DNA of 64,000 nucleotides, from contig JAQBWV010000004.1 in assembly GCA_027624335.1 (NCBI GenBank), positions 1-64,000 of the forward strand. The letters run 5' to 3'. The stretch is from Planctomycetota bacterium. Its GTDB lineage: Bacteria > Planctomycetota > Planctomycetia > Planctomycetales > Planctomycetaceae. A program made the position numbers and the translations under genes. Shown here one piece after another: positions 26,265-35,654 of the stretch. Each line of letters starts with the position of its first letter. The first letter of the stretch is position 1. The notes under the pieces are model-generated. The model saw nothing but the letters and a program-made list of their open reading frames with translations, ran no database searches and had not been told where the DNA came from.

Positions 26265-26549
26265 GTCAAGCTGCAAACCTCAAGTAGTGCAGTGTTGGTG
26301 TCTGGTCAGAATAAGGCTGATTCAGGAATTGCCTTGGATGGGATCTGGTTTCCAGAGCATTCGAAACTCAGTTGTCGGGATTGCTGTATTGACCTCGAAA
26401 GCAGAATTTCCGGATAACCCCTATCTTTGGCCACACGAAAAAGCCGATTCTCATCCTGACGCGGCCACCGTGCTGGGAGCCTGGAGGATTGCTAACGCCT
26501 GGCGAAACCTCGGGATTCTTCGATCGCCTTGAAGTATCTACACGGATAT

Positions 26550-29500
26550 ATGCAGTTCATGGATGGCGGCATTGCGCTACGAATGCTGGGTCTGTTCGCT
26601 CTGGCAGCGACAGGTTCCGGGCTTGTGCGCGCTCAGGATATCCGGGTTCCGCTGCCTGAACTCGCTCCGGTCGTTGTCACCAACGAAGCGTCGTCAGCGG
26701 TCTCGTTTGGCTCACGACCAGCTTTATTGCCGCCGAATCCTGTGACTCCTGACGGCGAGGCGTCAGGACCAGGCGGACCGCCGCTGTTCTTGCCACACTA
26801 CGTCATGGACATCGACCTGGACACTGATCGAGGAAAAGTCCACGTCGAGGAAACTGTACGCTGGACGAATCCCGGACCAGTGCCGACTCAGTCGCTCGTT
26901 TTTCACGTGATTCCAAACAATCGCCCCAGCGAGAAGACACTAAAGGTGGCTGATCGTACGGTCGAGTCCTTGCGGCTGGACCCAAGAACTTCGATCGACC
27001 GGCAGGGTGGAAGGTTTCATCTGCAATCTGTTCGGCAGGGAAACGTCGAGCTGAAGGCCCACTTCGATCCCGATGCCGACACGCATCTGCACGTGCAACT
27101 TCCTGAGCAGGTACTGCCGGGTGAGTCTGTTGAAGTGTCGCTGCTGTTTGAGATCGATCTGCCACCGAAGCAGGGCCGGCTGGGGCAGCACAAAGGCGTG
27201 ACCAACCTGCTCAACTGGTATCCGATTCTGGCGGCATACAGCGACACCGGTTGGGATGCGGTCCCATATATTCCGTGGCATCAGCCGTGGTTGAACGAAG
27301 CCGGCATCTACAAGGTGAAACTGAGACTGTCCCCTGGGCAGGAAGCAGCCACCGGCGGACACGTGGTCTCGCGTCACCTGGATGATGACGGTTACTCAAC
27401 ACTCGACATCGAAGGCTACGGCCTCCGCGATTTCACCATCGTCTCCAGTGACCGGTTCGAAATTTACGAGACAACAAGTAACGGCATACCCATTCGTGTT
27501 CTGGCGTTCGAGGAGCACCAGGGACATGCTCGCCTGAGTCTGCAGATTGCTGCCGAATGCCTGAAGCAATACTCGGAATGGTTCGGACCGTACCCGTATC
27601 AGGAATTTGAACTCGTCGAGTCCTACTTCGGCTGGAACGGCAACGAGTCGTCCGGCCTGGTCATGATTGACGCGCGCATTCTTGACGTACCTCAGCTGGC
27701 GGGGCGATACGTTGAGCATCTGGTGAGTCATGAGATCTGCCACCAGTGGTGGTGTTCAGCCGTCGGCACCGACGGATACCGCGAACCCTGGGTTGACGAA
27801 GGACTTGCGCAGTGGCTGACGCGCTTTCGCATGGAAGAAAAGTACGGACAGGATGCCGAGGTGCTCGACCTCCCTGGTGGGGCAAGCTGGGGACTACCAA
27901 ACATCCGATACCGCAGTCTGGTACATAGCGGCTATTCCCTCTACAGCAACCGGGGCGGCGACGGAAAAACACTCGCTTCACTCGACGAGATTGGTCATAT
28001 TCACAATCTGTTCTTCCTCGTCTACGACAAGGGAGCGCGAATTGTCGGCATGATTCAGCACCGTCTGGGGCGCGAGCGATTCTTCGGATTCCTGCGACTC
28101 CTGTACGCCGAGTACAAGTTTCGAATTCTTCGTGCGGACGACTTTCAGCGGCTCCTGGAAAGCTACACGGGCGAAAGCTGGGAGCAGTTTTTCGACGACT
28201 GGCTACGTTCAAACCGAACCTGCGACTGGAAGATAGCCGGCGTCCAGACGACGACCGAAGGGAAGCAGTTTCGGACCGTCGCCAGGATCGTTCAGACTGG
28301 TGAGATCAGCGAGCCTGTCGAAGTCGCTTTGCATCTGGCACCGACGGTGGATTCCGACGCTGAGGTAATTGTTGAATCCATGCCCGGAATTGCAGGGCTT
28401 GCCGATCGGCAGTGGAATGAAGCCAGTTCACGTCAGATCGATGAAAAAACCTGGGAGTTTTCATTCCTGACCGACCGATCGCCGAAACAGGTCGAGATCG
28501 ATCCGGACGGTTGGGTCGTCGATCAGCATCCGAGTAACAACGACTGGAAGCCAGCGTACGAAATTCGCTACAGCCCGTTTTACACGCCGTTGGACGAAGC
28601 CTCGCTGATGCAGCCGTTCGAGAAGCCCGGCGTCGTCTTCGGCCCCGGCGTCGACCGTGATGGACGCATCGGCTTACGTGGAGCACTGATCGCGTCGAAT
28701 CAATTTCGTGTCTCGCCCTTTCTTGCCTATACGGCAGAGACGAATCGCGAACGTTTGTCGGCTGGCGTGGATGCAGTCTTTTACAACATGCCCTGGCCTA
28801 ACTGGCAGGTCGGGATGCGCTATGAGCATGCGTTGCTGACGAATATCCAGAACATGCCTGGCAACCAGGCGAAGCTTTATGCCCGCAAGGTCCTGGCATA
28901 CACAACCAGTCTCATTCGTCCCGATCTGAGCTATATCGATTTCTACACGCGAATCGGCGACAACTTTTTCCCGGATGCGGACATCTCAACTCCTCCCCCT
29001 CCAGGCATCGTCGAATACCGTGATGTCCGTGCTGTCGGAGTTGCATTTCATGCGGACACTCGCATGCCGTACTGGAACCCTCGCAGCGGATTTCAGTTCG
29101 ATACAAGCTACGAACATGGATTCATTGCCTTCGGAGATGGACAGACCTACGACAGAGTCGACGGGCAGCTGTCTGTTATTGAAGGAATCCCCGAAGGTTA
29201 CGGGTATCTCTCGGAGACTCGGATCGCAGGGCGAGTCGCCGCTGGATACGGCTGGTCCGAGAATGGCGAACACTTTCGCTTTGGTGGCCCAGGACGTTTC
29301 AGAGGTCGAGAAGCAAACACGACGGAAGGCAACGCCTTCTGGTTAACGAGTCTCGAATGGAGATTTCCCGTCACCGGCGAAATTGACCTGGAGGTCGTCG
29401 ACAATCTTGCAGCCTTGCGGTCAGTCTCCGGCTCGGTGTTCTACGACGTGGGCGAGTCATTCTTACGAGATAGATCACAGGGGGGAGTCGACCAGGCCAT

Positions 29501-29630
29501 CGGTGGTGGACTCTACTTCGACATTCCGCTGCTCAGCTTTGTCGAATCTTTGACCTCCCGAGTCGAATACGCCCGCTCCCTGGAGCGAAACACGGGCGCT
29601 TTCTGGTTCGGCCTCTACCACGCATTTTGA
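26550..29630 (+). CDS. M1-family metallopeptidase fused to a predicted outer-membrane beta-barrel
   Basis: The product has ~1026 residues with a signal peptide (MLGLFALAATGSGLVRAQ). Residues ~65-560 match M1 (gluzincin) aminopeptidases: LVSHEICHQWW and, 18 residues after the second His, the Glu of PWVDEGLAQWLT, completing the zinc site HExxH-x18-E. The usual GxMEN exopeptidase motif is replaced by NESSGL, so specificity may differ. Residues ~670-1026 are beta-rich with alternating strands and an Omp85/D15-like ending (GGPGRFRGRE, LTSLEWRFPV, SGSVFYDVGES, terminal FGLYHAF with a C-terminal Phe). This suggests a surface- or periplasm-displayed protease anchored by a barrel. Several starts are possible (TTG 26529, ATG 26550, 26559, 26583); none has a strong ribosome site. 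Confidence 0.82.
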   Translation: MQFMDGGIALRMLGLFALAATGSGLVRAQDIRVPLPELAPVVVTNEASSAVSFGSRPALLPPNPVTPDGEASGPGGPPLFLPHYVMDIDLDTDRGKVHVEETVRWTNPGPVPTQSLVFHVIPNNRPSEKTLKVADRTVESLRLDPRTSIDRQGGRFHLQSVRQGNVELKAHFDPDADTHLHVQLPEQVLPGESVEVSLLFEIDLPPKQGRLGQHKGVTNLLNWYPILAAYSDTGWDAVPYIPWHQPWLNEAGIYKVKLRLSPGQEAATGGHVVSRHLDDDGYSTLDIEGYGLRDFTIVSSDRFEIYETTSNGIPIRVLAFEEHQGHARLSLQIAAECLKQYSEWFGPYPYQEFELVESYFGWNGNESSGLVMIDARILDVPQLAGRYVEHLVSHEICHQWWCSAVGTDGYREPWVDEGLAQWLTRFRMEEKYGQDAEVLDLPGGASWGLPNIRYRSLVHSGYSLYSNRGGDGKTLASLDEIGHIHNLFFLVYDKGARIVGMIQHRLGRERFFGFLRLLYAEYKFRILRADDFQRLLESYTGESWEQFFDDWLRSNRTCDWKIAGVQTTTEGKQFRTVARIVQTGEISEPVEVALHLAPTVDSDAEVIVESMPGIAGLADRQWNEASSRQIDEKTWEFSFLTDRSPKQVEIDPDGWVVDQHPSNNDWKPAYEIRYSPFYTPLDEASLMQPFEKPGVVFGPGVDRDGRIGLRGALIASNQFRVSPFLAYTAETNRERLSAGVDAVFYNMPWPNWQVGMRYEHALLTNIQNMPGNQAKLYARKVLAYTTSLIRPDLSYIDFYTRIGDNFFPDADISTPPPPGIVEYRDVRAVGVAFHADTRMPYWNPRSGFQFDTSYEHGFIAFGDGQTYDRVDGQLSVIEGIPEGYGYLSETRIAGRVAAGYGWSENGEHFRFGGPGRFRGREANTTEGNAFWLTSLEWRFPVTGEIDLEVVDNLAALRSVSGSVFYDVGESFLRDRSQGGVDQAIGGGLYFDIPLLSFVESLTSRVEYARSLERNTGAFWFGLYHAF

Positions 29631-29773
29631 ATGCAGTGCATCGCCGACAGCTGCAAATCTGTCGTAGTTGATGCTCTTCCGGTCGGCATATTCGCCTGCC
29701 AGCTCACCAGGGCTGCATATCCACAGACTGTTGGCCACGCAGCAAATGTGCGTCACCATTATTTACCCACGAA

Positions 29774-29810
29774 AACACCCGAGTTGCTCACGAGGAGCAA
29801 CTCGGGTGTT
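29774..29810. terminator. Bidirectional intrinsic terminator between convergent genes
   Basis: A perfect 16-base-pair inverted repeat (29774-29789 with 29795-29810, 5-base loop ACGAG) lies between the convergent M1-barrel gene and nrdJ. It is flanked by CCTTT downstream on the + strand and by TTTT on the - strand. This is the form of an intrinsic terminator serving both directions. Confidence 0.85.
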
Positions 29811-29864
29811 CCTTTAATTCATGCGATCGAACGATGTTCAATCGATCGCCGATCGTCTCATTGT

Positions 29865-32813
29865 CTAACTGCAGCCCATACTGTTACCGCAGTTGTGGCA
29901 AAGGTAGCAGTTTCCGTTACGGACGGTGATGGCTCCGCAACCGTCACACGCCGGAGCGTCTGACTGAAACTCAGCAAATTGCTTGCTTCGAACTGCTGGA
30001 GAATCCTCGTCGGTCAGAGTCGACACTGCGACGTCAGCATCAGCTCCATTTAAGGTAGCGTCTCCGAAGCCCAGACTGTCGATCCGCCCGTTAATCATTG
30101 ATGCGACTTCGTCAGTCAGATTCTGTGGCGAAGCGATTGCCGCCGTCTGAGTTTCAGCGATTCCTTTCGGAGTGTTCGCTGCGCGGTAGCCTTCCAGGAA
30201 CTCGATGCCGAGCCACCGGAAGATGTAGTCAACAACGCTCTTGGCATTCGGAATATCCGGATTTCCAGTCCATCCGGACGGTTCAAACCGCATATGGGTG
30301 AACTTGCTGATCAGATCGCCGAGCGGCACTCCATATTGAAGAGCCATCGACGTCAGCGTTCCGATGGTGTCCATCAGGCCGCCAATGGTCGAACCTTCTT
30401 TGGCCATCGTAATGAACAGTTCGCCGGGCGTTCTGTCGTCAAACAAGCCGACTGTGATGTAGCCATCGTGTCCGCCGACTGAGAATTTGTGCGTCAGCGA
30501 CTGACGCGTCACGGGAAGCCGACGGCGGACTGGACCCGACTGAATGATGACAGTCTCGCCGCCCTTCTTACGGTCGCCTTCTTTCGAAGTTGCCAGCGGC
30601 TGGCTTTGCTTCGAGCCGTCACGATAAATCGCGAGAGCCTTAAGGCCCAGCTTCCAGCCTTCCTTGTAAGCATTTTCGACGTCTTCGACCGTCGAATTCG
30701 ACGGCATATTTACCGTCTTGGAAATCGCTCCGGAGAGGAACGGCTGAGCGGCAGCCATCATCGTGACATGTCCACGCCACGCGATCGATCTCGTTCCGTT
30801 CGCCGGTTTGAAGGCACAATCAAAGACTGCGAGGTGCTCGTCTTTGAAGTCTGGAGCTCCTTCGATCGTCTCGTGTTTGTCGATGTAAGCGATAATTTCC
30901 TTCGACTGAGCTTCGGTATAGCCAAGCGACTTCAGTGCCAGCGGAACCGTCTTATTGACGATCTTCATCATGCCGCCGCCAGCGAGTTGCTTGTACTTGA
31001 CCAGAGCAATGTCCGGCTCGATGCCGGTCGTGTCGCAGTCCATCATGAAAGCGATGGTTCCGGTCGGAGCCAGTACGGTCGCCTGAGCATTGCGATAGCC
31101 GTATCGGCGTCCGGACTCAAGACACTCGTCCCACACCTGACGGGCTGCTGCTCGGAGATACTCCGGACATTCCGGGTTGATCTCGTTTGTAGCGGCACGG
31201 TGCATTTCCATGACTTCGAGCATCGGCTTTTCGTTCTCCCGATACCCGGCGAAGGGACCAAGATTGCCGGCGATCTGGCTGGAAGTACGATAGCCTTCGC
31301 CACACAGAAGAGCCGTCAGAGCACCACAGATGCCCTGCCCCGCTTCGCTGTCATAAGGAATTCCCATCGACATCAGCAGGCTGCCGAGATTTGCAAATCC
31401 CAGCCCAAGCGGACGGAAGCGGTGCGAATTCTCAGCGATCGACGGCGTTGGATAGCTGGCGTGGTCGACCAGAATTTCCTGAGCCGTGATGAAGATGCTG
31501 GACGCTCGGCGAAACCGAGCAACGTCGAATGTGCCATCTTCCTGCTGGAACTTCCGCAGGTTGATGCTCGACAGATTGCAGGCCGTATCGTCAAGGAACA
31601 TGTACTCGGAGCACGGGTTCGAGGCGTTGATCGGACCTGAATTCTTACAGGTATGCCACCGATTAATGGTCGTTTCATACTGGACGCCAGGGTCGCCGCA
31701 GTACCACGTTCCTTCTGCCATCTCGTGCAGAACGTCTTTCGCGTCATACTCCGGGCCACTCCGCTCAGGATTCGTAACCCAGTGCGTCTGCCACTTACGA
31801 TCGTCTTCAGCAGCCTGCATGAACTCGTCCGAAACGCGGACCGAAAGGTTCGCATTCTGGAACATGATCGAGCTGTATGCTTCGCCGTTGAAGTTGGCGT
31901 CGTACTCGCCGGAATCGATCAGCGTGCGTGCTTTCTTTTCTTCTTTCGATTTGCACTGGACGAATTCCATGATGTCCGGATGCCAGTCTTTAAGACTCTG
32001 CATCTTGGCAGCTCGACGAGTCTTGCCTCCCGACTTCACGACAGCTGCAATCTGATCATAAACACGCATGAAGCTCAGCGGGCCAGACGGTGAACCCCCG
32101 CCAGATAGCTTTTCCTGCGAACTGCGGATGGTCGAGAGATCAGTACCGGTCCCCGATCCGAACTTAAACAGCATGGCTTCGCTACGAGCCAGACGCATGA
32201 TGTCTTCCATGTTGTCTTCGACAGACTGGATGAAACATGCGGATGCCTGCGGGTACTCGTAAGGAGTTTCCGGGCGACGGATCGAGCGGGTCTGAACGTC
32301 GTAGCGGTAGTTACCTCGCGAGCCTTTCACGCCGTACTGATGGAACAGACCAACATTGAACCAGACGGGGGAATTGAACGAACCGTGCTGGTGCAGGCAC
32401 AACCAGGCGAGCTCTTTGTAGTAAGTTTCACCGTCCGCCTGGCTGGCGAAGTAGCCGTCCTGAATTCCCCAGTCAGCGATTGTACGAGCGACTCGGTGAA
32501 CGACTTGCTGAATGCTGGTTTCACGTTCGGGAGTACCGGGCTCGCCATAGAAATACTTGCTGACAACAACATTCGTGGCCAGAGCACTCCAGTCCTTCGG
32601 AATCAGGCAGTCCTTCTGCTCAAACAGGATGCCGCCGTTCTCGTCCTTGATATGTGCTGTACGAGGCTCCCACTCGACTGTATCGAACGGGTCAACGTCT
32701 TCCGGGCAGAAATGAGGCTCGATCTGCATCGGGCTGGCCTCGGAAACGATCGTTCCATTGTGCCCATCCTGGGCTTCGAAATCATCCTCGAAGAATCCCT
32801 TGTTGCGGTGCAT
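29865..32813 (-). CDS. nrdJ: B12-dependent (class II) ribonucleotide reductase
   Basis: NrdJ converts ribonucleotides to deoxyribonucleotides using adenosylcobalamin, without oxygen dependence. The 982-residue protein has class II landmarks: NPCSEYMFLDDTACNLSSINL (substrate-site Cys and loop), GLGFANLGSLLMSMGIPYD, and VLAPTGTIAFMMDCDTTGIEPD with the PTGTI motif. The C-terminal tail is zinc-ribbon-like with several Cys (CDGCG, CYLCHNCG). Length and order match the long NrdJ type with C-terminal DUF-like extension. AAGGAGA precedes the ATG. About 475-565 bp upstream lie a sigma-70-like promoter and paired NrdR-box-like sites, implying NrdR control and a long leader. No other RNR gene is in the window. 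Confidence 0.96.
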   Translation of the reverse strand: MHRNKGFFEDDFEAQDGHNGTIVSEASPMQIEPHFCPEDVDPFDTVEWEPRTAHIKDENGGILFEQKDCLIPKDWSALATNVVVSKYFYGEPGTPERETSIQQVVHRVARTIADWGIQDGYFASQADGETYYKELAWLCLHQHGSFNSPVWFNVGLFHQYGVKGSRGNYRYDVQTRSIRRPETPYEYPQASACFIQSVEDNMEDIMRLARSEAMLFKFGSGTGTDLSTIRSSQEKLSGGGSPSGPLSFMRVYDQIAAVVKSGGKTRRAAKMQSLKDWHPDIMEFVQCKSKEEKKARTLIDSGEYDANFNGEAYSSIMFQNANLSVRVSDEFMQAAEDDRKWQTHWVTNPERSGPEYDAKDVLHEMAEGTWYCGDPGVQYETTINRWHTCKNSGPINASNPCSEYMFLDDTACNLSSINLRKFQQEDGTFDVARFRRASSIFITAQEILVDHASYPTPSIAENSHRFRPLGLGFANLGSLLMSMGIPYDSEAGQGICGALTALLCGEGYRTSSQIAGNLGPFAGYRENEKPMLEVMEMHRAATNEINPECPEYLRAAARQVWDECLESGRRYGYRNAQATVLAPTGTIAFMMDCDTTGIEPDIALVKYKQLAGGGMMKIVNKTVPLALKSLGYTEAQSKEIIAYIDKHETIEGAPDFKDEHLAVFDCAFKPANGTRSIAWRGHVTMMAAAQPFLSGAISKTVNMPSNSTVEDVENAYKEGWKLGLKALAIYRDGSKQSQPLATSKEGDRKKGGETVIIQSGPVRRRLPVTRQSLTHKFSVGGHDGYITVGLFDDRTPGELFITMAKEGSTIGGLMDTIGTLTSMALQYGVPLGDLISKFTHMRFEPSGWTGNPDIPNAKSVVDYIFRWLGIEFLEGYRAANTPKGIAETQTAAIASPQNLTDEVASMINGRIDSLGFGDATLNGADADVAVSTLTDEDSPAVRSKQFAEFQSDAPACDGCGAITVRNGNCYLCHNCGNSMGCS

Positions 32814-33346
32814 CGTGCACTCTCCTTAGTTAATTACCACACGAAATCAATGAACTAATCCCGAGTTCGTTCAGTCCCGTCGTAGGACTGTCGTGCTCAG
32901 CTTCCTGCCAATTCCAGACTGGATTCCATTCCACAACCTTCTCTGACTGGATCATGCCAGACGAGCCGTCGACGCCGGTCAAGGTCGAATACGTTCAATG
33001 TTCGCCCTTTCGCACGTCCGCGTTTCATCTGCGCGCAGTTTCCTCGCAGAAAGCGACCTGGTGCTGTGAAAGATCCCGACATGCGAACAACTATGTCGCA
33101 TGCCACTCCTTTGGTTGTCGAGACTGGAGCGTTTAGAAGTGAGCCCGCCAATGGGTTCGAGCAAACCCGTCAGGCGACTGAATTCTCCTCCGAGAACTCC
33201 CATGAATCGCACAGCTGAATGCCGCACGATCAATCATGAAACGAGAACAAACATCCGGGTTACCGTGCGCCGTCGAAAACACTACCACATACTATCGGTA
33301 GTGTTGCCGCCAGAATTAAACCCAAGATGTAGTGACTCAGAAGCGA
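32814..33346 (-). other. Long untranslated leader of nrdJ with inverted repeats
   Basis: If transcription starts near 33346, nrdJ has a leader of about 530 nt. It holds two short hairpins (33080-33102, arms CATGCGA/TCGCATG; 33153-33168, arms GGGTT/AACCC). I searched by eye for cobalamin-riboswitch signatures (GCCACTG box, AAGCCAGGA-like box) and did not find them. No convincing leader peptide is seen. Confidence 0.4.
33289..33335 (-). promoter_or_regulatory. Paired NrdR-box-like operators upstream of nrdJ
   Basis: Two 16-bp sites resemble the NrdR box consensus ACACWATATATWGTGT. Site 1 (33289-33304, ATACTATCGGTAGTGT) matches 12 of 16 positions; site 2 (33320-33335, ACCCAAGATGTAGTGA) also matches 12 of 16. 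They are separated by 15 bp, giving 31 bp start to start, which is the tandem spacing known for NrdR. They lie just downstream of the predicted nrdJ transcription start, a position suited to repression. Site 1 is also embedded in a 9-bp inverted repeat (33278-33305). No nrdR gene is in the window. Confidence 0.6.
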
Positions 33347-33352
33347 GCGAGA

Positions 33353-33380
33353 ATCTTAAATCGCTCTACCCGTCTGTCAA
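33353..33380 (-). promoter_or_regulatory. Predicted sigma-70-type promoter for nrdJ
   Basis: On the - strand a perfect -35 hexamer TTGACA (33375-33380) is followed after 16 bp by TAAGAT (33353-33358), which matches 4 of 6 -10 positions. Transcription would begin near 33346 and read into nrdJ. The adjoining NrdR-box pair supports the assignment. Confidence 0.5.
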
Positions 33381-33385
33381 GCCGC

Positions 33386-34187
33386 AGTTACAGATTGAGC
33401 CCTTCGAGAACCTCAGGAACAAGTCGAAACTCATCTCTGTATTGGGAGTTAGAGAATTCCGGAAAATCATAAAATCGTGAACGGCGTTGCAGCGCACTCT
33501 ATCTGGTTTGAGCAGACAGTGGCGAACTTCATGATTGATTCACAGCGCAAAGTGTTAGCTTCACGTGAGTTATCGTTTGCATTCCCGTTTTATGACGAAT
33601 TGCCATCCTTGATGTGTTCTTATGTGTGCAAAACATTGTATGTACGACATTTTCAGTCATAAGTTGAAGGTGCATCGCAAGGCTGTACTTGATGAACTCG
33701 TGAAGTGATTCGCGAACCATCCATTCAGAAGGACACCCGGAACGTCGTGGAGAATCACGGGAGTGAGATTAACTGTGAACTTGCGAATCCGGACATCGGG
33801 CGATCGGGCAACGTGGACTCCGAGTTCTCCGTCCAGGGGGTTCCCTTCTCAAGAGGGCCACTTCGTTCAATCGATACAACTGTGAAGTAGAGTCGCACCA
33901 ACGGACGATAGCTTACAACTCGCAACCGTGTTGATCTGGATGTCCCGGAACAGGCAACGCTCGACCGAAACCGGTCGAGCGTTGCTCTGGTACATGATGC
34001 GTTGTGGGCGGGCAGCGGCTGAGCGATCTTCTGATGCGACGGCATTCGAGCCCAACGCTGCTGGCATCCGGGCGAGCGCGCCACGGAATGGTTCAGGCAG
34101 ATTATTTTCCGGCCACGGCTTTGCTGTGGTCCGCCATTTCGGACGCCGTTGCAGCGTTCATCGCTCCTGCCTGAAGCAACTCGCAGT
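33386..34187. other. Gene-poor stretch with no convincing coding sequence
   Basis: About 800 bases without a recognisable gene. The part 33470-33700 is visibly more AT-rich than the surrounding genome. Short open frames exist but show no family character, start context or codon pattern. A perfect 14-bp hairpin lies at 33954-33985. Confidence 0.4.
33954..33985. terminator. Perfect 14-bp hairpin, terminator-like, no T-run
   Basis: Arms GCAACGCTCGACCG and CGGTCGAGCGTTGC flank a 4-base loop AAAC. The stem is strong and GC-rich, but no T tract follows on either strand. It lies downstream of the small membrane-protein gene (which reads leftward and ends at 34188), so it may terminate that transcript or be a REP-like element. 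Confidence 0.55.
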
Positions 34188-34418
34188 TCAGGCCGCTCGA
34201 GTGGCTGAATCCGCCGAGATCGGCGTTTTCACTGTGGAATGCCTTGGAATCGTTTTTCCGATGCGCCGCATTTCCAGAGCGAAGATACCTGATGTCGCCA
34301 ACTGAATTGCGATGTACGCCAGAATCACAGGTCCATGCAGCGCGAAGCAGGCGACGGCCCAGAGGCTCAGGCCACTGACCAGCAATGTGGTAAGACTCAG
34401 AGTGCTCTTTGTAGTCAT
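34188..34418 (-). CDS. Small membrane protein of unknown function
   Basis: A 76-residue frame encodes two predicted membrane helices (SLTTLLVSGLSLWAVACFAL and VILAYIAIQLATSGIFAL) followed by a basic, Ser/Thr-containing tail (RRIGKTIPRHSTVKT). The helices, short connecting loop (HGP) and positive residues after helix 2 look like a real membrane protein rather than random sequence. No ribosome binding site is obvious before the ATG at 34418. I recognise no family. A strong hairpin lies about 200 bases downstream. Confidence 0.5.
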   Translation of the reverse strand: MTTKSTLSLTTLLVSGLSLWAVACFALHGPVILAYIAIQLATSGIFALEMRRIGKTIPRHSTVKTPISADSATRAA

Positions 34419-34820
34419 AATGCGTCCATGAAGTTCTGGTTGGTTGTCAACATGATGGCTCGATGGCGGAAGCAGAACGATTCAGTATCGCGCGAGAGCG
34501 GAGTGCAGTCAGTCGCTTCCCGGCAACCGCAGACTTTTATGTCGGAGGCCGCTATGGGTTTTATCGACCGCCTGAAGGGATTCGATTCGCCCGGTTTTGC
34601 GGGGCGGGGCGGGATTTAACTAAATGCAGACGGTCTTTGAGTTCGCATCCGTGCGTCAGTATGAGCTGATGGTCAGGGATCAGGTCAGCCGTGATTCGGC
34701 GGAGGAGCGAATCAATACAGGCCGCTCAAAACTGTTGAAACCCCAATCAGGCAAAAATGGTCGTCCATCCCGAATTCGAACGGAATTGCCGGGCAACGCT
34801 CTCAGTGGCCAGAGCATTGT
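34419..34820. other. Intergenic stretch, nothing recognised
   Basis: About 400 bases between the small membrane-protein gene and the DUF2617 gene. Open frames here have low-complexity or basic random-looking translations. A G-rich patch near 34600-34617 is the only compositional feature. Confidence 0.4.
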
Positions 34821-35363
34821 CTACAGCTCAAAGAGAGCCTGAGTCTTCACGATGGCGCAATCTTCCGGAAACGTGTGGAACGCATGAATCAGCAGGCTGT
34901 GAGGCCACACGTCCGTTTGAACAAAGCTTAAAGCCGCAGGAGACAGTCGGTTTATTGAGCAGAAGCAGTGGGAGATCGGAGCTCGTTCGCAGTCATGCTG
35001 CAGTTCCTCGTGCATGTTGAGAAACACTTCGGGAGGCAGCGATTCGACCTGATAGCTCATGTGGTAGGTGATATCTTCCCCACACTTGATGGTCTCATCT
35101 CGGCTGCCTTTCAGACGTCGATTAAACCGTGCTTTTCGTTCCGGGAGCGGTTGACTTCGAGCGGCAACGAGTTCGGTGATGACGGAGCCTGAATGTCGAA
35201 ATGTCAAAACATGCCCCGAGTCGCAAATGCTGATGTCGGCCTCGTAATCCGGCTGTCGGATCTGCTCATGTTTTCGAATGTTGAACAGCTCGGGATGTAG
35301 CGAGCGTTCGAATAGATGAAACATTAGTTCGGAAACAGCTGGGCGGACGAAACTTACATTCAT
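34821..35363 (-). CDS. DUF2617 family protein
   Basis: The 180-residue soluble protein resembles DUF2617 proteins: an N-terminal VSELMFHLFERSLHPELFNI motif, then DYEADISICDSGHVLTFRHSG, the central DITYHMSYQVESLPPEVFLNMHEEL, and a closing SLLIHAFHTFPEDCAIVKTQALFEL. The length fits the family. Function is unknown for the family; the His/Asp/Glu-containing motifs are compatible with a metal or ligand site but prove nothing. It has no signal peptide. The surrounding region is gene-poor and suggests no partner. Confidence 0.75.
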   Translation of the reverse strand: MNVSFVRPAVSELMFHLFERSLHPELFNIRKHEQIRQPDYEADISICDSGHVLTFRHSGSVITELVAARSQPLPERKARFNRRLKGSRDETIKCGEDITYHMSYQVESLPPEVFLNMHEELQHDCERAPISHCFCSINRLSPAALSFVQTDVWPHSLLIHAFHTFPEDCAIVKTQALFEL

Positions 35364-35654
35364 TGGAAGACCTGCGGACCCACGGGCCGAGCTGGATTAA
35401 ACCGGTCAGGAAACAACGCGCCTGCTGATTGTATCGAGCGTATTCAGTCGATCGGAAGCTCCGCCAACCGCAATTTGGCGCATACCGAAACCCGGACGTC
35501 TTTCCTTAGAGTTAAGGGTTGCATCCTGCCAAACCGTCGCTTCTGTCTGCTTGTGACGTGTGAGAAGCCAGTCGTATTGACCGCGAGATCAGCAACTACC
35601 TGAGAGTCCACACTTATTGATCGATTCGTCTCGACGAAACCGGTACGTGAGTCA

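Noticed and set aside
26242-26532. A 96-residue open frame after msrA
   Set aside because: It overlaps the end of msrA, lacks a start site context and has no family character; the gap is more likely leader sequence.
30489-31640. A 383-residue open frame on the + strand within nrdJ
   Set aside because: It runs opposite a strongly supported nrdJ frame and its translation shows no domain or signal; it is a shadow frame.
32814-33346. Cobalamin riboswitch in the nrdJ leader
   Set aside because: The expected B12-box and AAGCCAGGA-like elements could not be found by eye on the - strand, despite the enzyme's need for B12.
34624-34842. A 72-residue open frame in the gap before the DUF2617 gene
   Set aside because: No ribosome binding site, a random-looking basic translation, and overlap with the end of the DUF2617 gene.
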